A DNA stretch of 64,000 bases from Flavobacterium terrigena (GTDB lineage: Bacteria > Bacteroidota > Bacteroidia > Flavobacteriales > Flavobacteriaceae), in assembly GCF_900108955.1 (NCBI RefSeq), contig NZ_FNYA01000004.1, positions 62,001 to 126,000 of the forward strand, written 5' to 3'. The notes below the pieces were generated by a model. The model was not told the DNA's origin, ran no database searches, and was given only the letters and a program-made list of their open reading frames with translations. The position numbers and the translations under genes are program-made. Numbering within the stretch: position 1 is the stretch's first letter; each line of letters starts with the position of its first letter. Below, one piece after another: positions 28,789 to 37,026 of the stretch.

Positions 28789-29466
28789 ATGAGTAAATGC
28801 GAACAATGTATAGTAAGAGAATTTAGTGCTTTAAAAGCATTGAATAAGGATGAATTATTGCGAATGGCTGATTGTAAAACTTCATTCGTTGTTAAAAAAG
28901 GCGAGACCATTTTTGATGAAGGTGATTCTTTAAACGGAATTTATTGTATTAAAGACGGTGTTTGTAAACTATCTAAGTTAAGCGATAATGGAAAAGACCA
29001 AATTGTGAAATTGGTTAAAAAAGGTGAATTATTAGGTCAACGTTCGTTAATTAGCGAAGAATCTACCAATTTGAGTGCAGTTGCCATTGAAGATATGCAT
29101 GTTTGCTTTATTCCGAAACAAGAAATTTTGCAATTTTTTAATGAGAACAATCAGTTTTCATTAAACATGATGAAATCCGTTTGTGGCGATTTAAAAGATG
29201 CCGATGACGGAATGGTGAATTTGGCTCAGAAAACTGTAAAACAACGTTTAGCAGAAACTTTATTGAAATTAGAAGCCGACTTCGGAAGTAATGAAGACGG
29301 CAGTTTAAAATTACAATTGTCTCGTGAAGAAATTGCTGGAATGATAGGTACTGCAACAGAAAGTTGTATTCGATTATTATCTGAATTTAATAAAGAAGGT
29401 TGGATTACTTTACAAGGTAAAAAAATTACCATTACCAATAAGAAAGAGTTGCAAAGAATGATTTAA
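28789..29466 (+). CDS. Crp/Fnr-family regulator, probable oxygen-responsive Fnr
   Basis: This 225-aa regulator has an N-terminal cyclic-nucleotide-type sensor domain (KKGETIFDEGDSLNGIYCI) and a C-terminal winged helix (QLSREEIAGMIGTATESCIRLLSEF). The N-terminus has cysteines at 4, 7 and 29 (MSKCEQC ... MADCKT), with more at about 55 and 60, a set that could bind an iron-sulfur cluster as in FNR. The ATG at 28789 is chosen because the upstream frame runs through the promoter. Its position and the shared dyads make it the likely activator of hemN, cco and ccoI. Confidence 0.88.
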   Translation: MSKCEQCIVREFSALKALNKDELLRMADCKTSFVVKKGETIFDEGDSLNGIYCIKDGVCKLSKLSDNGKDQIVKLVKKGELLGQRSLISEESTNLSAVAIEDMHVCFIPKQEILQFFNENNQFSLNMMKSVCGDLKDADDGMVNLAQKTVKQRLAETLLKLEADFGSNEDGSLKLQLSREEIAGMIGTATESCIRLLSEFNKEGWITLQGKKITITNKKELQRMI

Positions 29467-29498
29467 TTTGGGATTTACGATTTACATTACCACATAAC

Positions 29499-29957
29499 AT
29501 GAATGACAATTTTATAAATGAATTCTTTGGAATAGGCATACAAAACGGGAAAACACCTGAAAATTTGGGAATGCTTTGGCGCACGGCTCAAAATTTTGGT
29601 GCCAGTTTTATTTTTACGATTGGAAAACGCTATGCGAAACAAGCTTGCGACACACATAATGCCGTTAAAATGATTCCATATTTTCACTACGATACCTTTG
29701 AAGCTTTTTACCAAAATTTACCAAAAGGAGCGCGATTAGTAGGTGTAGAGCTTGACGATTCTGCTGTAGATTTAGAAACCTTTCATCATCCGCAACGTTG
29801 TGTGTATTTATTAGGCGCAGAAGACCACGGTATGACCAAAAACGCCATGGAAAAATGCCATCATTTAGTCAAATTTAAATCGGAAAAAAGTTTAAATGTT
29901 TCCATTGCAGGAAGTATTGTTTTGTACGATAGAGGTTTGAATAAGCCGAGGATTTGA
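29499..29957 (+). CDS. SpoU/TrmH-type RNA 2'-O-methyltransferase
   Basis: This 152-aa SPOUT methyltransferase lacks an N-terminal substrate-binding extension. Motifs are NGKTPENLGMLWRTAQNFGA near residue 17, the central VYLLGAEDHGM near residue 108, and the knot-forming SLNVSIAGSIVLYDRGL at the end. It resembles TrmL or TrmH-type enzymes that methylate tRNA ribose. The precise nucleotide target cannot be read. It follows the fnr gene by 32 bp and may be read through from it. Confidence 0.85.
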   Translation: MNDNFINEFFGIGIQNGKTPENLGMLWRTAQNFGASFIFTIGKRYAKQACDTHNAVKMIPYFHYDTFEAFYQNLPKGARLVGVELDDSAVDLETFHHPQRCVYLLGAEDHGMTKNAMEKCHHLVKFKSEKSLNVSIAGSIVLYDRGLNKPRI

Positions 29958-30091
29958 TTATTTACAAAATGCTGAAAGTAAAATAAATATTTTAAAATAT
30001 TTAAAATCATTTAGTTAGTATTTTATTTAGTGAAAAATGTAAATGTTCAACAAAACAAAGAAATAAAAGACTAACCAAATGAAATTTAGAT

Positions 30092-31729
30092 TTAAAATAT
30101 GGAATATTTACCTAGGTCAAAAAATGAAGATTCATATTCTAATTCATTTAATGAGTTAACAAAATCATTTTCCTCTCTTTTAATAAAATAATATCTGGAC
30201 CTTCCTAAATCTTCTGCTTTTTGTAAAGTTTTAGTATCAATAAAATTTGCATAGTAATCGAAATTTTGTACACTGTCATCGAGTAAAATAAAAGAGTAGT
30301 CTCTGTATTTTCTGTACGAGGATAAGTTATTTTCTGATGGAGAATAATCAATTCCTCTTAATTTAGGAATCATAAATTCTGAATCTTTAAGAGGAGGTTT
30401 AAGACTATAGAAATCGTCGAAACCTTTAATGTCTTCAATGTTGTAATTTGATTTCTCTATTAATGATTTTATCATAAATAAAGCAAGTGTTTTAGACCGA
30501 ACACTACCATAATATATTGTTTTTGGAAATTCAGAAACAGTAAATTTTTCATCATTTGCTTTGAACAAAGGTGTTGATATTTTACCTTTTGAAAACTCTT
30601 GAAATACAACAAAAGCTTTTCTTTGCTTACTTAGAGAATAGATTGAAAAATAATTAGAATATGAAGTTTGCCAAAACCATTTTTTTAAAGCTTCCTTTTC
30701 CTCTAAACTTGGTTGTTCTTTATTTTTAAAAAATTCAGTTATAAAAATTAATTGTAAGTTATATGGAAGTAATTTGTAATTTAAAACGTTTAGTTCATAA
30801 TACAAGAAATCAACAGCTTTTAGGATGTTTTCAAAAGTTTTAAAGCACAACTCTTTAAAATCACTTCTCTTTGCTAAAGATTCAGTTTTAACATCAAAAT
30901 AAATTTTACCAGTAGCAGTTTCTACACATTGTAAAATAATTTCAGTTTTTAAATCTTCAAATCCATAGGTAACTAATTTTAATTTTAAATTTTCAATTTC
31001 TTCACTGAATTTAAAACCATCATTATATGTTAATGCACTAAGCATCCACATTGGAGACATATCACTTCCTTTGCTATTTATTCTTGAAAAAATTTCTACA
31101 GAATCTTGGATAGACCCCCCATTAATATTTACAAAAGCTATTGAATAATCTAATAAAATAGTAGCTAATTTTTTTGCTCGGTTAATATATCTTGTACTAG
31201 TTTCATCGTCATAAAATTGTTTTATGTTATCTGAGAAAGATAAAAACATGAATGTATCGACAAGATAGTATAAAGGAATATAATATGGCTCTATTTTTTT
31301 TGATGTTGGTTGAGAGAATTCCTGATTTTCTAAATCATAATATACGATATAGTCTTGTAAATTGTTTTTATTTTGTAATTGAACAGATTCATCTTCGGGG
31401 TTTATTAATGCACTAAACAGAGTAGTTATTCTCTGATAGCCATCAATTATGTATGAATATTTATTAGGAGAATTTTTTAATGTATATGGACCTATTTTAT
31501 TGTTATAGTCATATTCGTTTGATTCAGGATTCCAAAAAAGTAAGCTACCTATTGGAAAACCTCTCTTAATGCTGTCAAATAAATCAATTCTTTGTTTTTT
31601 ATCCCAAATGTAATCTCGTTGAAATTCTGGAACAACTAATCGTCCTTTTTTTACATAATCAAGGATGTTAATTAATCTATCTATCTCAGGCTTTACATTT
31701 ATTTTGTTATTTGAGTCCATATTAAGCAT
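30092..31729 (-). CDS. DUF262 protein, third gene of a putative defence operon
   Basis: This 545-aa protein is of the DUF262 type: LVVPEFQRDYIWDKKQRIDL and the ParB-like DGYQRIT motif (D96-T102). DUF262 domains occur in GmrSD restriction enzymes and other phage-defence proteins, where they act as NTP-driven or nuclease modules. No C-terminal DUF1524 HNH motif is visible, so nuclease activity is open. Its ATG overlaps the stop of the TOPRIM-like gene (TAATG), so the two are translationally coupled. It is very AT-rich and lies between core genes, as expected for an acquired insert. Confidence 0.82.
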   Translation of the reverse strand: MLNMDSNNKINVKPEIDRLINILDYVKKGRLVVPEFQRDYIWDKKQRIDLFDSIKRGFPIGSLLFWNPESNEYDYNNKIGPYTLKNSPNKYSYIIDGYQRITTLFSALINPEDESVQLQNKNNLQDYIVYYDLENQEFSQPTSKKIEPYYIPLYYLVDTFMFLSFSDNIKQFYDDETSTRYINRAKKLATILLDYSIAFVNINGGSIQDSVEIFSRINSKGSDMSPMWMLSALTYNDGFKFSEEIENLKLKLVTYGFEDLKTEIILQCVETATGKIYFDVKTESLAKRSDFKELCFKTFENILKAVDFLYYELNVLNYKLLPYNLQLIFITEFFKNKEQPSLEEKEALKKWFWQTSYSNYFSIYSLSKQRKAFVVFQEFSKGKISTPLFKANDEKFTVSEFPKTIYYGSVRSKTLALFMIKSLIEKSNYNIEDIKGFDDFYSLKPPLKDSEFMIPKLRGIDYSPSENNLSSYRKYRDYSFILLDDSVQNFDYYANFIDTKTLQKAEDLGRSRYYFIKREENDFVNSLNELEYESSFFDLGKYSIF

Positions 31730-32631
31730 TATAAAAGAGAATTTATTTTGTTTAAAATTAATTGTGGTTCATTTGGTAAATTTTGATGTTCACAATTTTT
31801 TAAAATCATTTCTTGTAAAAGTTCTTCTTCAAGAAATAATGATGGAAAGTTTTGTTTTGTGTTATAATCTCTTGTAGATAATTTTTCCATATCATAAAAA
31901 TCTCGTTCATCAAAAGTAAGCTTTTTAAAACTCTCTAATTCATTTTGGTTTAAATTTTCTATTTTTTCAATTAATTCAAGAGGCAGATAATTTTCTATTT
32001 CTCTTTTTTCTAAAATATGTAATAATATATTATTCTCGTCACAAAATGGTATAATTCCATTCTCATCATTATAACTATCATCTTTGTGTTTTTTATCACT
32101 ATCCATAATTACAATTCCTCTTAAATAACGAAAATTTTCTAAACTATCATTATTATAAGATGAAAGAATGTGATTTACTTGATTAATAATACCGCCTTTT
32201 CCACCACAGTTTTCAATTCTAATCCATTTCTGGTCTAAAAAACTTTGAATTTTTTTACCTTTTGTCTTAAACTTGGTAATCAAACCTTTAATAAAACAGC
32301 TATCATAAGTAGCGTTTTCTAAAAATATAAACACTTCACTATTTAAAAAAATGATTCCATTATCAATTGAAAATTCATTTTCTGCCACATTATCGTTTTC
32401 TTTTAATTCAATATCGTGTTTTAGGCTTCCTTGTAAAGTTGCTACAAATGCTTCGTAAAGTAATTCTTTATATTGTGTTCTAGCTTCATTACTCCAAATA
32501 GAAGTGTCTATTATGTCTTCGTCATCAAAGAATAAGTTATAACGTCTATTTAAAATATGACTCAATACTAAATCAATTTTTGTTACATTTTCTGCTTGAT
32601 TGAACAAATTGCTATTAATCTTTATAATCAC
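31729..32631 (-). CDS. TOPRIM-like (DUF4435-type) protein, second gene of a putative defence operon
   Basis: This 300-aa protein has TOPRIM-like spacing: an acidic strand VFIFLENATYDSCFIKGLI (about residues 96-114), IENCGGKGGI (about 148-157), RGIVIMDSDKK (about 170-180, DxD), then LEKREIENYLP (about 208-218). This pattern resembles DUF4435 or OLD-type TOPRIM proteins such as AriB of PARIS, but a family match was not tested. The start is GTG, 1 bp after the stop of the ATPase gene. As the probable effector it may cut nucleic acid when released by the ATPase; this is inference. Confidence 0.6.
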   Translation of the reverse strand: MIIKINSNLFNQAENVTKIDLVLSHILNRRYNLFFDDEDIIDTSIWSNEARTQYKELLYEAFVATLQGSLKHDIELKENDNVAENEFSIDNGIIFLNSEVFIFLENATYDSCFIKGLITKFKTKGKKIQSFLDQKWIRIENCGGKGGIINQVNHILSSYNNDSLENFRYLRGIVIMDSDKKHKDDSYNDENGIIPFCDENNILLHILEKREIENYLPLELIEKIENLNQNELESFKKLTFDERDFYDMEKLSTRDYNTKQNFPSLFLEEELLQEMILKNCEHQNLPNEPQLILNKINSLL

Positions 32632-32632
32632 T

Positions 32633-33766
32633 TTATTTGTTTTTTTGGGCTAATTTTAAAGCAACTGCTTCATCAAAACTTTCATTAAAAATATGGTCTG
32701 GCCATGAAGTAACTTCGCCTTGTTCAGTAACTTCAATTTTTTTAAGTATTGAACAATCTTTATCTTCATCGTAATCTACAAAATATAAGTTTAAATTATT
32801 ATAGTCTAAATTACCTTTAGCAATTAATGTCCGCAATCTTAAAATAAAATTTTTAGAATGAGTTTCAATTAAGTATTTATTTTTTGAATCAATTATTGAG
32901 TTAGATATCAGCTCAGCTAAATTTCCATGTGCAGCAGGATGCAAGTGTAATTCAGGTTGCTCTAAAATATTTAAAGTTGGTTCACATTCGTTTTTATATA
33001 ATGCTTTTACTATTATTGGTAATGCTTGACTCATTCCTTGTCCCACGTCAACTATATTAATACCACTCCAATCAGAATTTCTTCTTATTTTGATTTCATA
33101 ATAAGGTTGTTTTCTGTCTACAAATAATTCCCAACCATCAAAATTTTCTTTAAACCAATTACTCACTTTTTCTTCTAACTCTTCGTCTTGAGCTATTAAA
33201 TGATATGCTTTTTCTCCTAGACCATCAATGGAATTTGGATTTTTTAAATCGTTGATATAAAAAATTCTTTGAGGTTTAACTCTAAAAGGACCTAGATAAT
33301 CAGTTTTTAGACTAAAAATTTTTTCAGATGGGTGTCCAGTTATTAAAAATCCTTTCAAATTACTTTGATAATGTTCTTCCTCTAGTAAACTTTTGTAATC
33401 ATATTCTACATCCTTCATTTTTTCAGAGCTTATTTCCCACTTTGAAATCATTGGTTTTGTTGGAGTGTTGACAACCGTGATTTTAAGTTCATCTTTTCCA
33501 CTTATTAATTCAAAATCAATGTTTCCTTGGATTTCACGTCTGAAAAATAAATCTCGGTACTCAGCTCCTAATTCTATGCCTTTATTTATATACATAAAAG
33601 GTTCATCAAATTCTAACGAAAATGAGCCTTCAATTAACGTAGGAAGTTTTGCAATAGAACTTTTTCCAGAACTGTTTTTACCAAATATCACTGTTATTGG
33701 TTTTAATTCTAATTCAGTTCTTTCTTTAAAAGATTTATAACCTTTAAATACAATTTTGTCTAACAT
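32633..33766 (-). CDS. AAA/SMC-like ATPase (AAA_15/DUF3696 type), first gene of a putative defence operon
   Basis: This 377-aa ATPase has the Walker A motif FGKNSSGKSS (G29-S36), the ABC-type signature region VGQGMSQALPIIVKAL, and Walker B with the D/H region NILEQPELHLHPAAH followed by YLIETHSKNFILRLR. The C-terminus resembles DUF3696. Such OLD/AAA_15 ATPases act as sensors in PARIS, Septu, Gabija-like and retron systems. A CAAATGTA (-7 box on the minus strand) at 33830-33837 gives a leader of about 60 nt. It is the promoter-proximal gene of a three-gene operon. Confidence 0.85.
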   Translation of the reverse strand: MLDKIVFKGYKSFKERTELELKPITVIFGKNSSGKSSIAKLPTLIEGSFSLEFDEPFMYINKGIELGAEYRDLFFRREIQGNIDFELISGKDELKITVVNTPTKPMISKWEISSEKMKDVEYDYKSLLEEEHYQSNLKGFLITGHPSEKIFSLKTDYLGPFRVKPQRIFYINDLKNPNSIDGLGEKAYHLIAQDEELEEKVSNWFKENFDGWELFVDRKQPYYEIKIRRNSDWSGINIVDVGQGMSQALPIIVKALYKNECEPTLNILEQPELHLHPAAHGNLAELISNSIIDSKNKYLIETHSKNFILRLRTLIAKGNLDYNNLNLYFVDYDEDKDCSILKKIEVTEQGEVTSWPDHIFNESFDEAVALKLAQKNK

Positions 33767-33913
33767 ATTTTAAATTAGTTATTGAGAAATACTCAAATAA
33801 ACTTAGCCTAATAAGATTTAGGAAGTAAACAAATGTAAATAAAAAGTAATAAACTTAAAATTTAAACAATTAAAATTTTGTGTTATAGTTTTAATAAAAT
33901 TAATTCAGTTTAT

Positions 33914-34129
33914 TTAATAACATCCTAGCTCTTTGAAATTTTCATTCTTAAAATCCATCAAATTGGAATTACCTTTACCAGTTCTAGCTATTTGACTATC
34001 TGTATTGTCATAAGCAACATTAAATTCATTTTGTAAACCTTGACAATCTTTATTTTTAATTAATTTATAGATTCTTTCTTTTACCATTGGATCATGGTTA
34101 TTCCAAAAATCAGCATTATCTAATTCCAT
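33914..34129 (-). CDS. Small hypothetical protein, 71 aa
   Basis: I do not recognise this 71-aa protein. It is soluble, polar and acidic, beginning MELDNADFWNNHDPMVKER and ending FKELGCY. It lies 147 bp upstream of the ATPase gene on the same strand and is divergent from the XRE-type regulator, with three 40-bp repeats between. It could be a small accessory, inhibitor or antitoxin-like protein of the neighbouring operon. That is a guess from position. Confidence 0.5.
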   Translation of the reverse strand: MELDNADFWNNHDPMVKERIYKLIKNKDCQGLQNEFNVAYDNTDSQIARTGKGNSNLMDFKNENFKELGCY

Positions 34130-34156
34130 AGTTATTTATAAAATTAATTTCACTCC

Positions 34157-34276
34157 GTTATTTTTTCTCCACTCCAAAAATAAAATAACAAAACCCGTTA
34201 TTTTTTTCTTCTCTTTAAAATAAAATAACAAAAACTGTTATTGTTTTTTTCGTTCAAAAATAAAATAACAAGAAAT
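34157..34276. repeat. Three direct repeats of exactly 40 bp with internal dyads
   Basis: GTTATT starts at 34157, 34197 and 34237, and TAAAATAACA at 34181, 34221 and 34261: an exact 40-bp period, three copies. Across each junction AATAAC-N7-GTTATT forms a dyad (34184-34202 and 34224-34242). The block fills the gap between the divergent 71-aa gene and the XRE regulator. It most likely is a multi-site operator for that regulator; an iteron-like function is an alternative. Confidence 0.85.
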
Positions 34277-34321
34277 TTGGCGGCATTTTTGATTTGAAAT
34301 GGATATCACAAATTTAATAGT

Positions 34322-34825
34322 ATGCAAAAAAGAAAATCAATTTGTAAGCAATTAGGCATTAAACAAGAGGAATTGGCGATGTTTTTAAATATCAGTAAAG
34401 GACAATTAGCGATGTATGAAACAGGTAAACGAGATTTACCAACTTCTGCTACACTACAACTCGCCCCAATGTTAAAATTTATGCAAGATGAAAGCTTGAA
34501 ATCGGGTAGTGCGGAAATGTTGAAATTTCAAACCGAACAACAGAAAAAAGTTTTGGAGCAATTGCTTAAAGACAATAAATACCATCAAATAATATTGAAG
34601 AAAAAGCTTGAAATTGCAGAGAAAAAGTATCAATCTAATGTTGCTGCTATGCAACTGATGAGGTATTTGGAAAAAGAAGCTCCAGAAACTAGACTCATAA
34701 AAGTAATTGAAGCAAAAGCAACATCTGAATTAGAGAAAAATGGTTTGGAAGTTGTAACTAAGTATAAAATTCAAAAGGAAGTGTTGCAGGCGGAAGAAAA
34801 AATACTATTGAAGTTGTTGGGTTGA
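34322..34825 (+). CDS. XRE-type helix-turn-helix regulator
   Basis: The 167-aa protein has an N-terminal helix-turn-helix, IKQEELAMFLNISKGQLAMY with ETGKRDLP after it (residues 14-41), and then a long helical, probably coiled-coil region rich in Lys and Glu up to the end. No catalytic motif is seen. Its likely operator is the 40-bp repeat block directly upstream, so autoregulation and control of the 71-aa gene are plausible. It may belong to the same acquired insert as the AAA/TOPRIM/DUF262 operon. Confidence 0.75.
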   Translation: MQKRKSICKQLGIKQEELAMFLNISKGQLAMYETGKRDLPTSATLQLAPMLKFMQDESLKSGSAEMLKFQTEQQKKVLEQLLKDNKYHQIILKKKLEIAEKKYQSNVAAMQLMRYLEKEAPETRLIKVIEAKATSELEKNGLEVVTKYKIQKEVLQAEEKILLKLLG

Positions 34826-34829
34826 GGTT

Positions 34830-34993
34830 TGCGGAAATGGTTTGTGTGAGATGCTTTCAGCATGACAAGTTTGGAGGTATTGTTTTGCGGAAGTAGATTA
34901 TGAGATTCCTCCTAAGGTCGGAATGACAAGATTGTGGAAGTGGTTTGTGTGAGATGCTTTAACTTCGTTGAATCTTCGATTTCAGCATGACAA
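34830..34993. repeat. Intergenic region with degenerate GTGAGATGCTTT...CAGCATGACA repeats
   Basis: The 285 bp between the regulator and mnmE hold no gene. GGTTTGTGTGAGATGCTTT occurs twice (34848 and 34942), each time followed by TTTCAGCATGACAA, with CCTAAGGTCGGAATGACAAG between. These words are typical of dispersed intergenic repeats in Flavobacterium, as I recall. The rest shows no coding signal. Confidence 0.6.
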
Positions 34994-35110
34994 ACTCTAC
35001 GCACAGCTTAATTGCTCTATTTTGAGCGGAGCGACTTTACCCACAATCCAAACTATGTATCTATGTGTTTTAAAAAAAAAACTTATATGACTTATATGTT
35101 TAAAAGAAAC

Positions 35111-36511
35111 TTACTTCCCGATACAGAAATTAGCAAAAATATTCCCAAGTAACTCATCGTTAGAAACTTGCCCTGTAATTTCTCCGAAGTGGAATAACGC
35201 CTGACGAATATCAATCGCCATAAAATCTGAAGAAATATTATTGTCTAATCCAAAACGCACTTTCTGAATTTCCTCTAAAGCTTTTAATAGCGAATCGTAG
35301 TGACGTGTGTTGGTGACAATAGTTTCGTTATTTCTTAAAGCACCTGTGTTGACAAGAGATAGCAATTGATTTTTTAATTCATCGATGCCTATTTTTTGTT
35401 TAGCACTTAAATATATTTGTTTCAAGTTTAAAGTTTCAAGTTCTTGATGCAGTTTTTGAAGTTCATTCTCGTTAAGCTGGTCAATTTTATTGGCAACAAT
35501 TAAAATTTCTTTAAGCGGATATTTATTTTTAATTTTTTCTATTTCTACTACGAATTCCGAACTTGAAACCTGAAACTTTAAACTATCCATTAAGTAAATA
35601 ACGAGTTGCGCTTGTTCAATCTTCTCAAACGTTTTCTGAATTCCAATGCTTTCTACTACATCTTTGGTTTCTCTAATTCCGGCTGTATCAATAAATCGGA
35701 AACCAATTCCGTCAATTACTAATTCGTCTTCAATCGTATCACGAGTAGTTCCAGCAATGTCCGAAACAATGGCGCGTTCTTCGTTTAGTAAAGCGTTCAA
35801 AAGAGTCGATTTTCCGACATTTGGTTCACCAACAATCGCAACTGGAATTCCGTTTTTAATCACATTTCCAACCGCAAAACTGTCGATTAATCGTTTTAAA
35901 ACAAATTCAATTCGGGTTAATAATTCGTAAAATGCGGTTCTGTCTGCAAATTCTACGTCTTCTTCTGCGAAATCTAATTCTAATTCAATTAAAGAAGCGA
36001 AGTTTAATAATTCTTCACGCAACTTGGCAATTTCATTACTGAATCCGCCACGCATTTGTTGCATCGCTATTTGGTGACTAGCTTCGTTATCCGATGAGAT
36101 TAAGTCGGCAACAGCTTCCGCTTGCGAAAGATCGAGTTTGGCGTTTAAAAAGGCTCTCAGGGTAAATTCACCCGCTTGTGCCATTTTTGCGCCTTTACGA
36201 AGTAATAATTGTATAATTTGTTGTTGAATAAAAACCGAACCATGACATGAAATTTCCACCACATTTTCACCCGTATACGAATTCGGACCTTTAAAAATAG
36301 ATAGTAAAACCTGGTCATAAACCTTCGTGCCATCCACAATATGACCCAAATGTATCGTATGTGTTTTTTGCTTACTAATGTCTTTTCCCGAAACCGATTC
36401 AAATACTTCAGCAGCAATGGTAATAGCATCGGCGCCTGATAATCTAATAACAGCAATCGCTCCAGCACCAGATGGTGTAGCTAAGGCAACTATGGTTTCG
36501 TGTGGAATCAT
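35111..36511 (-). CDS. mnmE: tRNA uridine-5-carboxymethylaminomethyl modification GTPase
   Basis: MnmE, with MnmG, makes the cmnm5U modification at the tRNA wobble position. The 466-aa protein has the N-terminal formyl-THF-binding domain (DTIVALATPSGAGAIAVIR-like start), the helical domain, the G domain with P-loop GEPNVGKSTLLN near residue 230, G3 DTAGIRET, G4 NKID, and the C-terminal FCIGK with the conserved Cys. The G domain carries an in-frame inverted repeat of the TTTCAAG family (35416-35583). A TATCTTTG -7 box on this strand is at 36530-36537. Confidence 0.96.
   Translation of the reverse strand: MIPHETIVALATPSGAGAIAVIRLSGADAITIAAEVFESVSGKDISKQKTHTIHLGHIVDGTKVYDQVLLSIFKGPNSYTGENVVEISCHGSVFIQQQIIQLLLRKGAKMAQAGEFTLRAFLNAKLDLSQAEAVADLISSDNEASHQIAMQQMRGGFSNEIAKLREELLNFASLIELELDFAEEDVEFADRTAFYELLTRIEFVLKRLIDSFAVGNVIKNGIPVAIVGEPNVGKSTLLNALLNEERAIVSDIAGTTRDTIEDELVIDGIGFRFIDTAGIRETKDVVESIGIQKTFEKIEQAQLVIYLMDSLKFQVSSSEFVVEIEKIKNKYPLKEILIVANKIDQLNENELQKLHQELETLNLKQIYLSAKQKIGIDELKNQLLSLVNTGALRNNETIVTNTRHYDSLLKALEEIQKVRFGLDNNISSDFMAIDIRQALFHFGEITGQVSNDELLGNIFANFCIGK
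35416..35583. repeat. TTTCAAG-type inverted repeat inside mnmE
   Basis: TTTGTTTCAAGTTTAAAGTT (start 35416) and its inverted partner GAACTTGAAACCTGAAACTT (start 35559) lie 115 bp apart within the coding sequence. They encode about residues 357-366 (LETLNLKQ) and 309-318 (SLKFQVSSS). The same words form the intergenic repeat at 11609-11700. Confidence 0.7.
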
Positions 36512-36545
36512 ATTTTAGGTTTTGAATTGCAAAGATAGTTATTTT

Positions 36546-36603
36546 AGTGAATAGTGAATAGTGAATAGTGAATAGTGAATGGTGAATGGTGATTGGTGAA
36601 TAG
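36546..36603. repeat. Short tandem repeat (GTGAATA)n
   Basis: About eight 7-bp copies of GTGAATA, degenerating to GTGAATG and GTGATTG at the right end. It lies upstream of mnmE beyond its -7 box. It is a likely slippage site; no function is evident. Confidence 0.85.
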
Positions 36604-36755
36604 TTTTTTTAGAAGAAGACATTTTGTTTTCAAAACACCACTTGTCCCGCTATCCACTATATTTTTTCAAATTGCTTTTTGGAAGCAATTTAAAAAAGAT
36701 GCCGTTACTATCGGGTCTAGAAAACAACAATCAGTTTTCATAATTACGTTTTAAC

Positions 36756-36903
36756 CGCAAAGTAACCACAAACTTGTTAAATCAAAATAAAGAAATCAGT
36801 ACAATCGATTCCAATCCGCGTCATCTGCGTGCAGATTATTCGCAAAGTAACCACAAACAAAATAAAAATCAGTAAAATCCATTCAAATCCGCGTCATCTG
36901 CGT
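36756..36903. repeat. Two imperfect direct repeats between mnmE and dnaN
   Basis: Copy A (36756-36830) and copy B (36841-36903) both start CGCAAAGTAACCACAAAC and end CCGCGTCATCTGCGT, with an AT-rich middle of different length. No gene is present in the 515-bp gap between mnmE and dnaN. It contains the mnmE promoter side, the GTGAATA repeat, these copies and the dnaN terminator. Confidence 0.8.
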
Positions 36904-36916
36904 ACCAATCAAAAAA

Positions 36917-36946
36917 AACCACAATCGCTTTTCAGCAATCGTGGTT
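36917..36946 (-). terminator. dnaN terminator
   Basis: On the minus strand the hairpin AACCACGATTGCT / AGCGATTGTGGTT is fully paired if two G-U wobbles are allowed, and is followed by eight T. On the plus strand the same positions would be A-C mismatches, which fixes the orientation to dnaN. Confidence 0.88.
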
Positions 36947-37026
36947 CATAGTAGTAGTTTAGGTTAGTTATATATAATTTCGAAATCAGAAAATGTATTT
37001 CTTCATTCTATTATGTATACTCGTAA

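Noticed and set aside
30092..33766. Confident assignment of the operon to PARIS
   Set aside because: The third gene (DUF262) is not part of PARIS, the TOPRIM match is only by eye, and no profile search was possible.
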